A stretch of DNA of 64,000 nucleotides, taken from contig NZ_WUFT01000004.1 in the NCBI RefSeq assembly GCF_010668805.1, positions 306,464-370,463 of the forward strand. Direction: 5' to 3'. The stretch is from Rhizobium phaseoli (lineage in GTDB: Bacteria > Pseudomonadota > Alphaproteobacteria > Rhizobiales > Rhizobiaceae). Positions 8,305 to 17,352 of this stretch are shown here, piece by piece. The first letter of the stretch is position 1, and the number at the start of each line of letters is the position of its first letter. A model generated the notes under the pieces. That model was given only the letters and a program-made list of their open reading frames with translations. It was not told where the DNA came from and ran no database searches. The position numbers and the translations under genes are program-made.

Positions 8305-9159
8305 GTGGAAGATTTTGTCCAAAAACTCAGGCAATACGCAAAAACCGGCACACCGGCCGAACGTCGCATTGCGAAATATTTTAACGAACACCTAAACGAC
8401 CTGCCGTTCGAGACAGCTGCATCGGTCGCCGATCGCCTGGATCTCTCGCCGATGACCGTCGGGCGCTTCCTGCGCGCACTCGGCTATCAGGGATTGGACA
8501 GCGTCAAGGTGGAGATTCGCGAGACCGTGACGACATCGCCGGCGCAATTGCAAAGCGCCATGAGCGAGCTGCATCAGGACGCAGCGGAGGGCAAACCGCT
8601 CGCCGTGCTGGTTGCCGAACAGATCCAGGCGCTCCATCATATCTATCATCTGACGGCGCAGCCACACTGGTCCGAAGCCGTCAGCTTGATCAGCACTGCC
8701 CGCGAAGTATCGATCGTCACCCATGCCCGGCTTGCAAGCCTTGCCCATCATTTCTGCCAGCGGCTGACGCAGGCCCGCGACGGCGTGCGCACGCTCGACG
8801 GCGCCGACAACCGTTTTGCCGAGCTTTTCGCCCGGCTGGCCGTTGATGACGCGCTACTGGTCATCATCGATTGTCGCCGCTTCGCCAAAGCGCGGCTGCT
8901 TGCCCGAACTGCACGGCGCTACGGCTATAAGGTCGTGCTGATTTCACCGCAGCAAGCGGACTGGATGGCGGATCAGTCGAATGTCATGCTGCCCTTGCCG
9001 CCAGCGCGCGCGCCCGATCTCGACAATCTTCCACCACTGATTGCGCTGCTCGATTGCCTGTCGGAATCCGTCGTCCTTGACGTCGGAGAAGAGGCGGCCC
9101 TTCGCCGCCGCCGCATGATGGAATTTGCGACGGTCCTTGGCGAGACGGCAAACCACTGA
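8305..9159 (+). CDS. RpiR/MurR-family transcriptional regulator
   Basis: N-terminal HTH_6 domain (TPAERRIAKYFNEHL, then ASVADRLDLSPMTVGRFLRALGY) followed by a SIS sugar-phosphate-binding domain (about residues 120-250). About 284 residues. The start is GTG 8305, preceded by GGGGGAGG (8292-8299), a strong ribosome binding site. RpiR regulators sense phosphorylated sugars. The gene converges on the FGGY kinase with only four bases between the stop codons, so it could respond to the product of that kinase, but its target is not shown by the sequence. Confidence 0.88.
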   Translation: MEDFVQKLRQYAKTGTPAERRIAKYFNEHLNDLPFETAASVADRLDLSPMTVGRFLRALGYQGLDSVKVEIRETVTTSPAQLQSAMSELHQDAAEGKPLAVLVAEQIQALHHIYHLTAQPHWSEAVSLISTAREVSIVTHARLASLAHHFCQRLTQARDGVRTLDGADNRFAELFARLAVDDALLVIIDCRRFAKARLLARTARRYGYKVVLISPQQADWMADQSNVMLPLPPARAPDLDNLPPLIALLDCLSESVVLDVGEEAALRRRRMMEFATVLGETANH

Positions 9160-9163
9160 GCCG

Positions 9164-10747
9164 TTATTGCATCGTTTCCAGCTCGGCGCGATGCCTGTGC
9201 ATGGCGAGAAGGCGGCGGTAGTCGCGGTCATAGAGCGCCTGTTTGGTTTTATCGGGCAGCCGTTCGTCGCCACCCGGATACATCGCCTCGCCGGCTGCCG
9301 CCAGATCCCCGTACAGGCCGCAGGCAACGGATGCCGCAATCGCCGTACCGAGCAGCACCGCCTCGTTCATTTTCGGCACCACCACCTTGCAGCCGGTGGC
9401 ATCACTATAGAGCTCCATCAGCACCGGGTTCTTCACATGCCCGCCGGCAATATGCAGCGTATCGGGCACGTAGCCGTATTCCTTCATCATTTCGAGGATG
9501 TGGCGGATGCCGAGCGCAATCGCCACGGCGGTGCGCCAGTAAAGTGTGCAGAGGCCATCGAAGGACGCATCGAGCGTCAGCCCGCTGACGACCCCGACGG
9601 CATGCGGATCAGCGAGCGGCGAACGGTTGCCATGAAAATCCGGCAGTACGAAGATGCGTGCGCCGAAGGCATCGCCCTCGTCGGCCCGCAATTCGGCGAT
9701 GCGTGCGACGATTCTCTGATGCAGGCCCGCCGTCGGCTCGCCGCCGGCGGCATGCATGCGCACGATGTGGTCGAGCAGCGCGCCGGTCGCCGATTGCCCG
9801 GCCTCCACCAGCCAGGATTCTGGAAAGACCGCCTCGTAATAGGGACCCCACATGCCATGGCTCGGCTTGCGTTCCCGCGAGAAAGTCACGATGCAGCTCG
9901 ACGTGCCGGCGATCAGCGCCAGCTGGTGCTCCCGTTTTACAGGATCGGCGGCGTAGCCGCCAAGCGCGCCGAGCGCGCCGGCATAGGCGTCGATCATGCC
10001 GGCGGAGACATGGCAGTCCGTGGTCAGCCCGAGCGCCTGCGCCGCTTCCGGCGTCAGCCAGCCGACGCTGCCTCCGACAGCCGTGGTCTCATCCGGTAGG
10101 TGACCGCGCTTCTGAAGGTCCTCAAGGCCGATCCGCTCCAGAAAATCCTGCTGCCAGCCCTTTTCGCGATGGGCGAGATAGTTCCACTTCGCTGTCAGCG
10201 TGCAGCGCGAACGGGCGAGCGATCCGGTCGATTTCCACGTCATGAAATCGGCGAGATCGAAGAAATAGCCGGCCTTCTCCCATGTGGCAGGCAGCTTCTT
10301 CTTCAGCCACATCAGCTTCGGCATCTCCATCTCAGGCGACATGACGTGGCCGGAATGTTCGAGCACCGCGTGCTCCGTCGCCGTGCAGAAATCGGCTTCC
10401 TTCAGCGCCCGGTGATCGAGCCAGACGATCGTGTCGAAGCGTGTCTCGCCGCCTGTGGACACGCTGAGCTGCCGGCCCTCGACGTCACGCACGACGAGCG
10501 AACATGTGGCGTCGAAGCCGATCGCGCCGACCGAGGCGGCGGCGATGCCGGATTGCTCCATGGCGCTACGCACCGCCGTACAGGCTGCCGACCAGATATC
10601 TTCGGAATCGTGCTCGGCATGGTTTTCACGCGGCCGGTTCATCACGATCGGATGCTCGGCCTTGGCGAGCAGGCGACCGCGCGCATCGAAGACACCGGCG
10701 CGCGCGCTGCCCGTGCCGATATCCACCGCAACCACATGATCACGCAT
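9164..10747 (-). CDS. FGGY-family pentulose kinase, D-ribulokinase type
   Basis: ATP-dependent sugar kinase, about 527 residues, last gene of the polyol operon. The N-terminal FGGY fold starts AVDIGTGSARAGVFDARG. WLDHRA, then SPEMEMPKLMWLKKKLP and FFDLADFMTWKSTGS are typical of the TIGR01315-type pentulose kinases that phosphorylate D-ribulose. The C-terminal domain has LHIAGGHVKNPVLMELYSD and a late GTAIAA. The start overlaps the end of the HAD gene by eight bases (ATGCGTGA), indicating coupling. In other rhizobia this slot is often annotated xylB; the motifs here favour ribulokinase over xylulokinase, so ribitol or arabitol use is likely. Confidence 0.85.
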   Translation of the reverse strand: MRDHVVAVDIGTGSARAGVFDARGRLLAKAEHPIVMNRPRENHAEHDSEDIWSAACTAVRSAMEQSGIAAASVGAIGFDATCSLVVRDVEGRQLSVSTGGETRFDTIVWLDHRALKEADFCTATEHAVLEHSGHVMSPEMEMPKLMWLKKKLPATWEKAGYFFDLADFMTWKSTGSLARSRCTLTAKWNYLAHREKGWQQDFLERIGLEDLQKRGHLPDETTAVGGSVGWLTPEAAQALGLTTDCHVSAGMIDAYAGALGALGGYAADPVKREHQLALIAGTSSCIVTFSRERKPSHGMWGPYYEAVFPESWLVEAGQSATGALLDHIVRMHAAGGEPTAGLHQRIVARIAELRADEGDAFGARIFVLPDFHGNRSPLADPHAVGVVSGLTLDASFDGLCTLYWRTAVAIALGIRHILEMMKEYGYVPDTLHIAGGHVKNPVLMELYSDATGCKVVVPKMNEAVLLGTAIAASVACGLYGDLAAAGEAMYPGGDERLPDKTKQALYDRDYRRLLAMHRHRAELETMQ

Positions 10748-11435
10748 CAAATCTTGGTCCCGTCCAGCTATGGTTGCGGACAAGGTGGATCAAATCCGGC
10801 ATGGCGTCAAACACCGCTTCCGGCGAAAGCCGGTCGAGTTCGGCGCGATAGCCGGCGAAATTGGCGTGTGATCCGCCGGTGAAGGCGAAGACCGTCATAC
10901 CCGCTGCCTTGGCGGCGGCAATGCCGGCCGGGCTGTCCTCCACAACAATGCAATGCGCAGGCGCCACCTGCATTTCACGCGCCGCATGCAGAAAAAGATC
11001 GGGCGCCGGTTTGCCGCGCTTGACCATCGTCGCGCTAAAGATGTCGGGCAGCTTGTCGAGCAGCCCGGTGACGGACAGCGACAGCCGGATTCGCTCCATC
11101 TGGCTGGACGAGGCGACGCAGCAACGAACGCCAAGCCCATCGATCGTTGCGGCAATACCCTCGATCGGCTTCAGCTCGGTGCGAAAGCGGGTGTAGAGAT
11201 CGGTGCGAATGCGCTCAAGGAATTCCTCACCGGCATGGACGTTGAATTCGGTTTCCAGCGTATCGATGAGGGTCGAAAGGCTGCGGCCGAGAAAGCGCTC
11301 GTAGGCCTGATCCTCGGTGATCGAGACGCCGAGATCGTTCATCGCCCCGACGAGCACACTGATCGAGATCGGCTCGCTGTCGACGAGCACGCCGTCGCAA
11401 TCGAAGATAACCAGCCGTGGTTCAGCATCAGCCAT
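10740..11435 (-). CDS. HAD-superfamily hydrolase, beta-phosphoglucomutase-like
   Basis: Small-molecule phosphatase or phosphomutase, about 231 residues. HAD motif I is FDCDGVLVDSEP (nucleophile Asp and acid Asp), motif II is VASSS, motif III is the Lys in KRGKPAPDLF, and motif IV is VVEDSPAGI. The helical cap between motifs I and II marks subclass IA. It sits between mtlK and the FGGY kinase in the polyol operon and may dephosphorylate a polyol or pentulose phosphate; the substrate cannot be read from sequence. A weak AGG precedes ATG 11435. Confidence 0.88.
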   Translation of the reverse strand: MADAEPRLVIFDCDGVLVDSEPISISVLVGAMNDLGVSITEDQAYERFLGRSLSTLIDTLETEFNVHAGEEFLERIRTDLYTRFRTELKPIEGIAATIDGLGVRCCVASSSQMERIRLSLSVTGLLDKLPDIFSATMVKRGKPAPDLFLHAAREMQVAPAHCIVVEDSPAGIAAAKAAGMTVFAFTGGSHANFAGYRAELDRLSPEAVFDAMPDLIHLVRNHSWTGPRFDA

Positions 11436-11471
11436 GGAAGACCCAACCTGAGTTCAATTCGGACGGATTCC

Positions 11472-12953
11472 TTACACCGCGAGCTTGCCATCGAGATAGA
11501 GTTGCAGCGTCTCCCGCGTGCCTTTTTCCCACAGGCTTTTGAGTGCATGGGCAAAACGCTTGCGGAAAAGTTCGGATTTCGCCACCTCGCCGAAAATATC
11601 GTCGAAGGTGAGAAAGGCTGACGGATCGGTCTTCGCCTTCAGCGCCGCCGCATGCAGGCGCTCGGCGCTGGCGTCGTTGAAGACGATATCCTTGCCGCTA
11701 TCGGTCTTGCCCGCGAAGTAACGGCACCAGAGCGCCGAAACCAGCGCCAGGCCGACGACGTCCCTGCCCTGGCTGAGATTGTCGAGCGTCGACGGCAAGA
11801 TGAATTTCGGCTGGCGGTTCGATCCGTCCTGCGCCAGCCGCGGAATGGTGTCGGCGATTTTCGGATTGAGCAGGCGATGTTCGATCAGCGCGAAATAATC
11901 CGTCAGCGACGTGTTCGGCACCGGCGGCACGATCGGGATGATTTCGTCGTTCTCGAGCTTGGCGAGGAAGGCGCGGATCAGCGGATCCTCCATGGAATCG
12001 TGAACGAAATGGATGTCCATCAGCGCCGCCGGATAGGCGATCGCGGCATGTCCGCCGTTGAGAATCCGGATCTTCATATGCTCGTAGGGCGTGACATCAG
12101 GCACGAAGGTGACGCCGACCTTTTCTAGTGCCGGCCGACCGGCAGTAAACTTATCCTCAAGCACCCATTGCTTGAATTCCTCGCAATAGACCGGCCAGTT
12201 GTCATCGATCTCGAAGTTGTCCCTGAGGAAATCGATTTCGCGCTGGCCGGTTGCCGGCGTGATGCGGTCGACCATCGCATTCGGGAAGGCGACATTCGCC
12301 CGGATCCACGCGGCAAAGCCCGGGTCCGAAAGGGCGGCCGTGCCGACCACGGCATTGGCGGTAACGATGCCATTATGGGGAATGTTGTCGCAGGACATGA
12401 CGGTAAAGGGTTCGATACCCCGGTCCTTGCGCGCCTTCAGCCCGGCGACGATCAGGCCGAACACCGTCTTCGGCGCATCGGGGCTGTTTCCGTCGGCGGC
12501 GATCGCCGGATGCGCCGGGTTGAAGGTTCCGGATGCGTCGATGAAATAACCGCCCTCGGTGATCGTCAGCGAAACGATGCGGATCTCGGGATCGGCGAGC
12601 CTGGCGATGATCGCGGCGGGGTCGCCGACCGGCAGGATGTCGACCATCGGCGCGGTGACGCGCGCCGCCGTCTTGTTGTTGTCCTGCTCGACCACCGTCG
12701 TCAGAAAATCTTGTGCCGCAAGCTTTTCACGCATCGCGGCGTCCGATGGCAGCACACCGGCGCCGACAATCGCCCAATCGTGATCCGCGCCTGAGTTGAA
12801 GAGATCGTCGAGATAGACCGCCTGATGGGCGCGGTGGAAATTGCCGACGCCGAAGTGCACGATGCCGGCTTTCAGCGACGCCCTGTCATATCCAGGGATG
12901 GCGGCAGTGCGCGCCACATCCGAAAGCGTTGCCAGCGATAGTTTGCACGTCAT
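11472..12953 (-). CDS. mtlK: mannitol 2-dehydrogenase family polyol dehydrogenase
   Basis: NAD-dependent long-chain polyol dehydrogenase that oxidises D-mannitol to D-fructose and usually also D-arabitol and sorbitol. About 493 residues, the normal length. GIVHFGVGNFHRAHQAVYLDD is the N-terminal nucleotide-binding signature, and the C-terminal domain carries the catalytic Lys region, with IRILNGGHAAIAYPA as the family motif. Directly downstream of the transporter ATPase gene and upstream of the HAD gene, so transport and the first oxidation are co-expressed. Confidence 0.93.
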   Translation of the reverse strand: MTCKLSLATLSDVARTAAIPGYDRASLKAGIVHFGVGNFHRAHQAVYLDDLFNSGADHDWAIVGAGVLPSDAAMREKLAAQDFLTTVVEQDNNKTAARVTAPMVDILPVGDPAAIIARLADPEIRIVSLTITEGGYFIDASGTFNPAHPAIAADGNSPDAPKTVFGLIVAGLKARKDRGIEPFTVMSCDNIPHNGIVTANAVVGTAALSDPGFAAWIRANVAFPNAMVDRITPATGQREIDFLRDNFEIDDNWPVYCEEFKQWVLEDKFTAGRPALEKVGVTFVPDVTPYEHMKIRILNGGHAAIAYPAALMDIHFVHDSMEDPLIRAFLAKLENDEIIPIVPPVPNTSLTDYFALIEHRLLNPKIADTIPRLAQDGSNRQPKFILPSTLDNLSQGRDVVGLALVSALWCRYFAGKTDSGKDIVFNDASAERLHAAALKAKTDPSAFLTFDDIFGEVAKSELFRKRFAHALKSLWEKGTRETLQLYLDGKLAV

Positions 12954-13037
12954 GTTCCAGTCCTCTTGAAGGTCTTGCCGAAACGGCCGGACGCCCTCGC
13001 CCGGCTCGTATGCCTGCCCCCAGCCCGGCAGCCCGCC

Positions 13038-14036
13038 TCAGATGGCAAGGCCGCCCTCGTTGAATTTGTGAATACGCGAACGATCCGGCGTCAGATAGAC
13101 CGTGTCTCCAGCTTTGGCGGCAAAATCGCCGCTGCCGCGCGCCGTCATCATGCCGATGCCCTCGGCATCGATATGCAGGAAGGTGTCGGAACCAAGATGT
13201 TCGGCGACCACGACCCTGCCCTTCCAGTCGCCGCTCTCCATGGACAACAACATATGTTCGGGTCGGATGCCGATCGTATGGGCGCCAAGCTGAGCCGCGT
13301 TCTGGCCGTTGATGAAATTCATCTTCGGCGAGCCGATGAAACCGGCAACGAAGAGGTTGCGCGGGCGGCTGTAAAGCTCGAGCGGCGAGCCGACCTGCTC
13401 GATATTTCCCCTGTTCAGCACGACGATCTTGTCGGCCATGGTCATCGCCTCGACCTGGTCGTGGGTGACGTAAACCATCGTCGTCTTCAACTGCTGATGC
13501 AGTTCGCTGATCTCGAGGCGCATGTTGACACGCAATGCTGCATCGAGGTTCGACAGCGGTTCGTCGAACAGGAAAGCCGAAGGCTGGCGCACGATGGCTC
13601 GGCCGATCGCGACGCGCTGGCGCTGACCGCCGGAAAGCTGACGCGGCTTGCGCTCCAGATAGTCGGTGAGATTGAGCACACGGGCCGCATCCGTCACCTT
13701 GCGGTCGATTTCCGCCTTGTCGATGCCCGCCATTTTCAGCGGGAAGGCGATGTTGTTGCGCACGCTCATATGCGGATAAAGCGCATAGGATTGGAACACC
13801 ATGGCAAGGCCGCGCTCCGACGGCGCCTTTTCGGTGGCGTCCCGGCCGTCGATGACGATCTTGCCGCCGGAGACGTCCTCAAGGCCGGCGATCAGCCTGA
13901 GCAGCGTGGACTTGCCGCAGCCCGACGGGCCGACGAAGACGACGAACTCGCCGTCCTTGATGTCGAGATCGATCGAAGGGATGACCTTGGCTTCGCCGAA
14001 GACCTTGGAAACCTTCTGAAGGGTAATGCTGCCCAT
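13038..14036 (-). CDS. smoK: polyol ABC transporter, ATP-binding protein
   Basis: MalK/UgpC-type ATPase, about 332 residues, energising sorbitol/mannitol import. Walker [10 protein letters not shown] (about residues 36-44), Q-loop [11 protein letters not shown], signature [15 protein letters not shown], Walker [12 protein letters not shown] and H-loop VTHDQ are all intact. A C-terminal TOBE-like domain follows ([11 protein letters not shown] onward). In S. meliloti a sorbitol dehydrogenase gene, smoS, normally follows smoK; here mtlK follows after 84 bases. Confidence 0.92.
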   Translation of the reverse strand: MGSITLQKVSKVFGEAKVIPSIDLDIKDGEFVVFVGPSGCGKSTLLRLIAGLEDVSGGKIVIDGRDATEKAPSERGLAMVFQSYALYPHMSVRNNIAFPLKMAGIDKAEIDRKVTDAARVLNLTDYLERKPRQLSGGQRQRVAIGRAIVRQPSAFLFDEPLSNLDAALRVNMRLEISELHQQLKTTMVYVTHDQVEAMTMADKIVVLNRGNIEQVGSPLELYSRPRNLFVAGFIGSPKMNFINGQNAAQLGAHTIGIRPEHMLLSMESGDWKGRVVVAEHLGSDTFLHIDAEGIGMMTARGSGDFAAKAGDTVYLTPDRSRIHKFNEGGLAI

Positions 14037-14053
14037 GTTTGTCTCCCTTTATC

Positions 14054-14884
14054 TTATTTCACTGCGCCGAAGGTCAGGCCGCGGACGAGTTGTTTCTGGC
14101 TGAACCAGCCGAGGATCAGGATCGGCGCGATCGCCATCGTCGAAGCCGCCGAGAGTTTGGCGTAGAACAAGCCCTCCGGGCTGGAATAGGAAGCGATGAA
14201 GGCCGTCAGCGGTGCTGCTTTCGAGGCGGTGAGGTTGAGCGTCCAGAACGCCTCGTTCCAGGCAAGGATGATGTTCAAAAGCAGCGTCGAGGCGATACCG
14301 GGCACCGCCATCGGCGTCAGCACGTAGACGATCTCTTTCATCAGCGAGGCCCCGTCCATGCGGGCCGCTTCGAGGATCTCGCCGGGAATTTCCTTGAAAT
14401 AGGTATAGAGCATCCAGACGATGATCGGCAGGTTGATCAGCGTCAGCACGATCACCAGGCCGGTGCGCGTGTCGAGCAGGCCCGAATTGCGGAACAACAG
14501 ATAGATCGGGATCAGCGCGCCCACCGGCGGCATCATCTTGGTCGACAGCATCCACATCAGCACGTCCTTGGTCCGCTTGGTCGGCGAAAACGCCATCGCC
14601 CAGGCGGCAGGGATAGCGATGATCAGGCCGATCAGCGTCGAGCCGAAGGAAATGATCACCGAGTTCATGAAGTGGCTGAGATAGTTCGACCGGCTCTGCA
14701 CCTCCGCATAGTTCTCCGTCGTCCAGTGGAAGAACAGGAACTGCGGCGGCGAGGCGATGGCGTCGGCTTCCGACTTGAAGCTGGTCAGGAAGGTCCAGAG
14801 GATCGGGAAGAAGATCAGGATGCCGAGCGTCCAGGCAATCGCGGTGACGATGACCTTGCGCCGGGTTGTGACTTTTCTGGCCAT
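14054..14884 (-). CDS. smoG: polyol ABC transporter permease
   Basis: Inner membrane permease with six predicted helices, about 276 residues, of the MalG/UgpE type. The cytoplasmic EAA loop is visible as EAARMDGASLMKEIVYVLTP. The ATG at 14884 is one base past the stop of smoF, so the two permeases are translationally coupled; an upstream in-frame start would lie inside smoF. It pairs with SmoF to form the channel for the SmoE-delivered polyol. Confidence 0.92.
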   Translation of the reverse strand: MARKVTTRRKVIVTAIAWTLGILIFFPILWTFLTSFKSEADAIASPPQFLFFHWTTENYAEVQSRSNYLSHFMNSVIISFGSTLIGLIIAIPAAWAMAFSPTKRTKDVLMWMLSTKMMPPVGALIPIYLLFRNSGLLDTRTGLVIVLTLINLPIIVWMLYTYFKEIPGEILEAARMDGASLMKEIVYVLTPMAVPGIASTLLLNIILAWNEAFWTLNLTASKAAPLTAFIASYSSPEGLFYAKLSAASTMAIAPILILGWFSQKQLVRGLTFGAVK

Positions 14885-14885
14885 C

Positions 14886-15758
14886 TCAAGCCTCCAGATT
14901 CTTGCCGACGAGGCGGACGAGGAAGATCGCGACGATATTGGCAAGCACCACCGCGACGATGCCGCCCGCCGAAGCGCCGCCGATATCGAACTGCAGCAGC
15001 GCCTGGGCATAGACGAGATAGGTGAGGTTGGTGCTGTCGGTGCCCGGCCCGCCATTGGTGGTGACGAGGATTTCGGCGAAGACCGAAAGCAGGAAGATCG
15101 TCTGGATTAGGATCACCACGGTGATGGCGCGGGCCATGTGCGGCAGGATGATGTAGATGAATTTCGAGATCGGCCCGGCGCCGTCCATTTCGGAGGCTTC
15201 CTTCTGCTCCTCGTCGAGCGACTGCAGCGCCGTCAGCATGATAAGCGTCGCAAAGGGCAGCCACTGCCAGGCAACGATGAGAATGACGGAGAACAGCGGC
15301 GCATTCGCCAGCCAGTCGATCGGCTGCAGGCCGAGGGCCTTGGCAAGATGCGCAAACAGGCCGTTGACCGGGTTCATGAACATGTTCTTCCACACCAGCG
15401 CGGCCACCGTCGGCATGACGAAGAACGGCGCAATCACCAGGATGCGCACGATGCCCTGGCCGTACATCGGCTGGTCGAGCAGCAGCGCAAAGGCGATGCC
15501 GCCGATGACGGTGATTAGGAGAACGCCGGCGACGAGCACCAGCGTATTGATCAGCGCGGCGAAGAAGGCAGGATCGGAAAGGAAATATTCGTAGTTCAGA
15601 AAGCCGACAAAGCTCTCCATGCCGGGGCTGAGCAGATTGTAGTTCAGCGTCGAAAAGTAGATCGTCATCGCAAGCGGGACGATCATCCATGCAAAGAGGA
15701 GCAGCACGGAGGGCGCAATCATCAGGCGCGCTGCGGCGCGGGTATGCAAGGTTGCCAT
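14886..15758 (-). CDS. smoF: polyol ABC transporter permease
   Basis: MalF/UgpA-type permease, about 290 residues. Starts MATLHTRAAARLMIAPSVLLLFAW; the EAA-loop segment is EASEMDGAGPISKFIYIILP, and NGGPGTDSTNLTYLVY near the C-terminus is typical of the family. ATG 15758 is preferred because the longer upstream frame would pass through the hairpin that follows smoE. Partner of SmoG. Confidence 0.92.
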   Translation of the reverse strand: MATLHTRAAARLMIAPSVLLLFAWMIVPLAMTIYFSTLNYNLLSPGMESFVGFLNYEYFLSDPAFFAALINTLVLVAGVLLITVIGGIAFALLLDQPMYGQGIVRILVIAPFFVMPTVAALVWKNMFMNPVNGLFAHLAKALGLQPIDWLANAPLFSVILIVAWQWLPFATLIMLTALQSLDEEQKEASEMDGAGPISKFIYIILPHMARAITVVILIQTIFLLSVFAEILVTTNGGPGTDSTNLTYLVYAQALLQFDIGGASAGGIVAVVLANIVAIFLVRLVGKNLEA

Positions 15759-15819
15759 GGCAATCACCGATCTGATCTGAAGCGGGGAGCGGCTGCAGGA
15801 AAGCTTTGTCTGAAAAAGC

Positions 15820-15851
15820 GGCCGCCGATGCAGTTCGGGCAATCGGCGGCC
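15820..15851 (-). terminator. intra-operon hairpin with T-run after smoE
   Basis: On the minus strand GGCCGCCGAT and ATCGGCGGCC form a 10-bp stem with a 12-base loop, followed by GCTTTTT. It lies between the binding-protein gene and the first permease gene, where partial termination commonly keeps binding protein in excess over membrane components. Confidence 0.65.
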
Positions 15852-15895
15852 CAGAGGGGCGGATCGTCAAGAATCCGCCTCTTGCTCAGGAGGTT

Positions 15896-17206
15896 TTATT
15901 TAATGTAGCCGGCCTTGGTCATTTCGCGCGTGGTCAGTTGCTGGGCGGCCTGCAGGGCCTGGTCGACCGAAAGCTGGCCGGCAAGTGCTGCGGAGAACTG
16001 CTGGCCCACTGCCGTACCGATGCCCTGGAATTCCGGGATCGCCACGAACTGGACGCCGACATAGGGAACCGGCTTGACGGTCGGCTTGGTCGGATCGGCC
16101 GAGTTGATCGAGTCGAGCGTCATCTTGGCGAAGGACGCCGCCTTCTGGTAGTCCGCATTCGCGTAGAGCGAGGTGCGGGTGCCTGGAGGTGCATTCAGCC
16201 AACCTTCCTTCTCGGCGACGAGGTTGGTGTACTCCTTGCTCGTTGCCCAGGCGACAAACTTCTCAGCGGCTTCGACCTTCTGCGAACCTGCGGGGATGGC
16301 AAGATTCCAGGCCCAGAGCCAGTTGCCACGCTTGCCGAGGCCCTTGTCCGGGGCAAGCGCGAAGCCGACCTTGTCGGCGACCTGGGACTGCTTCGGATCG
16401 GCGACGAAGGAAGCGGCAACCGTTGCGTCGATCCACATGCCGCACTTGCCGGTCTGGAAGAGCGCCAGGTTTTCGTTGAAGCCGTTGGAAGAAGCGCCCG
16501 GAGGGCCGGCATCCTTCATCAGCTTGACGTAGAAGTCGAGCGTGTCTTTCCATTCGGGCTGGTCGAACTGCGGCTTCCACTTTTCATCGAACCAGCGTGC
16601 GCCGAAGGAATTGGACATGGCCGTCAGGAAGGCCATGTTCTCGCCCCAGCCCGCCTTGCCGCGCAGGCAGATGCCATAGATTTCCTTGTCCTTGTTGGTG
16701 ATCTTGCGAGCAGCGTCGGCAACGAAGTCCCAGGTCGGGGCGTCGGGCATCTTCAGGCCTGCGGCGTCGAACAGGTCCTTGCGGTACATGACCATCGAGC
16801 TTTCGCCGTAGAACGGCGCAGCATAGAGCTTGCCGTCCGTGGTCAGGCCGCTGCGGATCGCCGGCAGCAGGTCGTCGGCGTCGTAATCCTTGCCGAGGTT
16901 GTCGAGCGGCAGCAGCCAGCCCTGTTTTGACCAGATCGGAACTTCGTAGGTGCCGATGGTCAGAACGTCGTACTGGCCGCCCTTGGTCGCGATGTCGGTC
17001 GTGACCTTCTGGCGCAGCACGTTTTCTTCGAGGGTTACCCATTCAAGGTCGATGCCGGGATTCTTCGCCTTGAAATCATCCGTCAGCTTCTGCATCCGGA
17101 TCATGTCGCCGTTATTCACGGTTGCGATTGTCAGCGTCTCGGCCGAAGCCATGCCGGCAAACGCCAGCGCTGAGCAGGCGCCCAGCAGAAAAGTTCTCAA
17201 TGTCAT
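15896..17206 (-). CDS. smoE: periplasmic polyol-binding protein of ABC transporter
   Basis: Solute-binding protein of the SBP_bac_1 family that delivers sorbitol/mannitol-type polyols to SmoFGK. About 436 residues with a Sec signal peptide (TFLLGACSALAFAGMASA, cleavage after ASA before ETLTIATVNN). The mature protein has ATVNNGDMIRMQKLTDDF and the WLWAWNLAIPAGSQK segment usual in the polyol subgroup. ATG 17206 has GGGAGGA about nine bases upstream. First gene of the operon; the promoter must lie in 17207-17352. Confidence 0.93.
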   Translation of the reverse strand: MTLRTFLLGACSALAFAGMASAETLTIATVNNGDMIRMQKLTDDFKAKNPGIDLEWVTLEENVLRQKVTTDIATKGGQYDVLTIGTYEVPIWSKQGWLLPLDNLGKDYDADDLLPAIRSGLTTDGKLYAAPFYGESSMVMYRKDLFDAAGLKMPDAPTWDFVADAARKITNKDKEIYGICLRGKAGWGENMAFLTAMSNSFGARWFDEKWKPQFDQPEWKDTLDFYVKLMKDAGPPGASSNGFNENLALFQTGKCGMWIDATVAASFVADPKQSQVADKVGFALAPDKGLGKRGNWLWAWNLAIPAGSQKVEAAEKFVAWATSKEYTNLVAEKEGWLNAPPGTRTSLYANADYQKAASFAKMTLDSINSADPTKPTVKPVPYVGVQFVAIPEFQGIGTAVGQQFSAALAGQLSVDQALQAAQQLTTREMTKAGYIK

Positions 17207-17352
17207 AATCTTCCTCCCAGAAGATGGGGTGTGAGCATTCGCTTCGCTCATGGGCAATTACTCAATAAATGATAAAGAATGTCAATCGGCAATCGTTGCT
17301 GCGGTGCCGAAGGAGACAGTTATGATATTGATTTAAATAGTGTATTTTTTGC
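17207..17352. promoter_or_regulatory. promoter region of the polyol operon with TGAGC inverted repeats
   Basis: AT-rich region between smoE and its regulator gene. It contains TGAGC-N9-GCTCA (17232-17250), and a second inverted repeat TTTTTGCTCAG-TTT-CTGAGCAAAAA spans 17346-17370, overlapping the regulator stop codon. The second could also act as a terminator. These are candidate sites for the SorC-family regulator; the half-site orientation differs between the two, so equivalence is uncertain. Confidence 0.4.
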
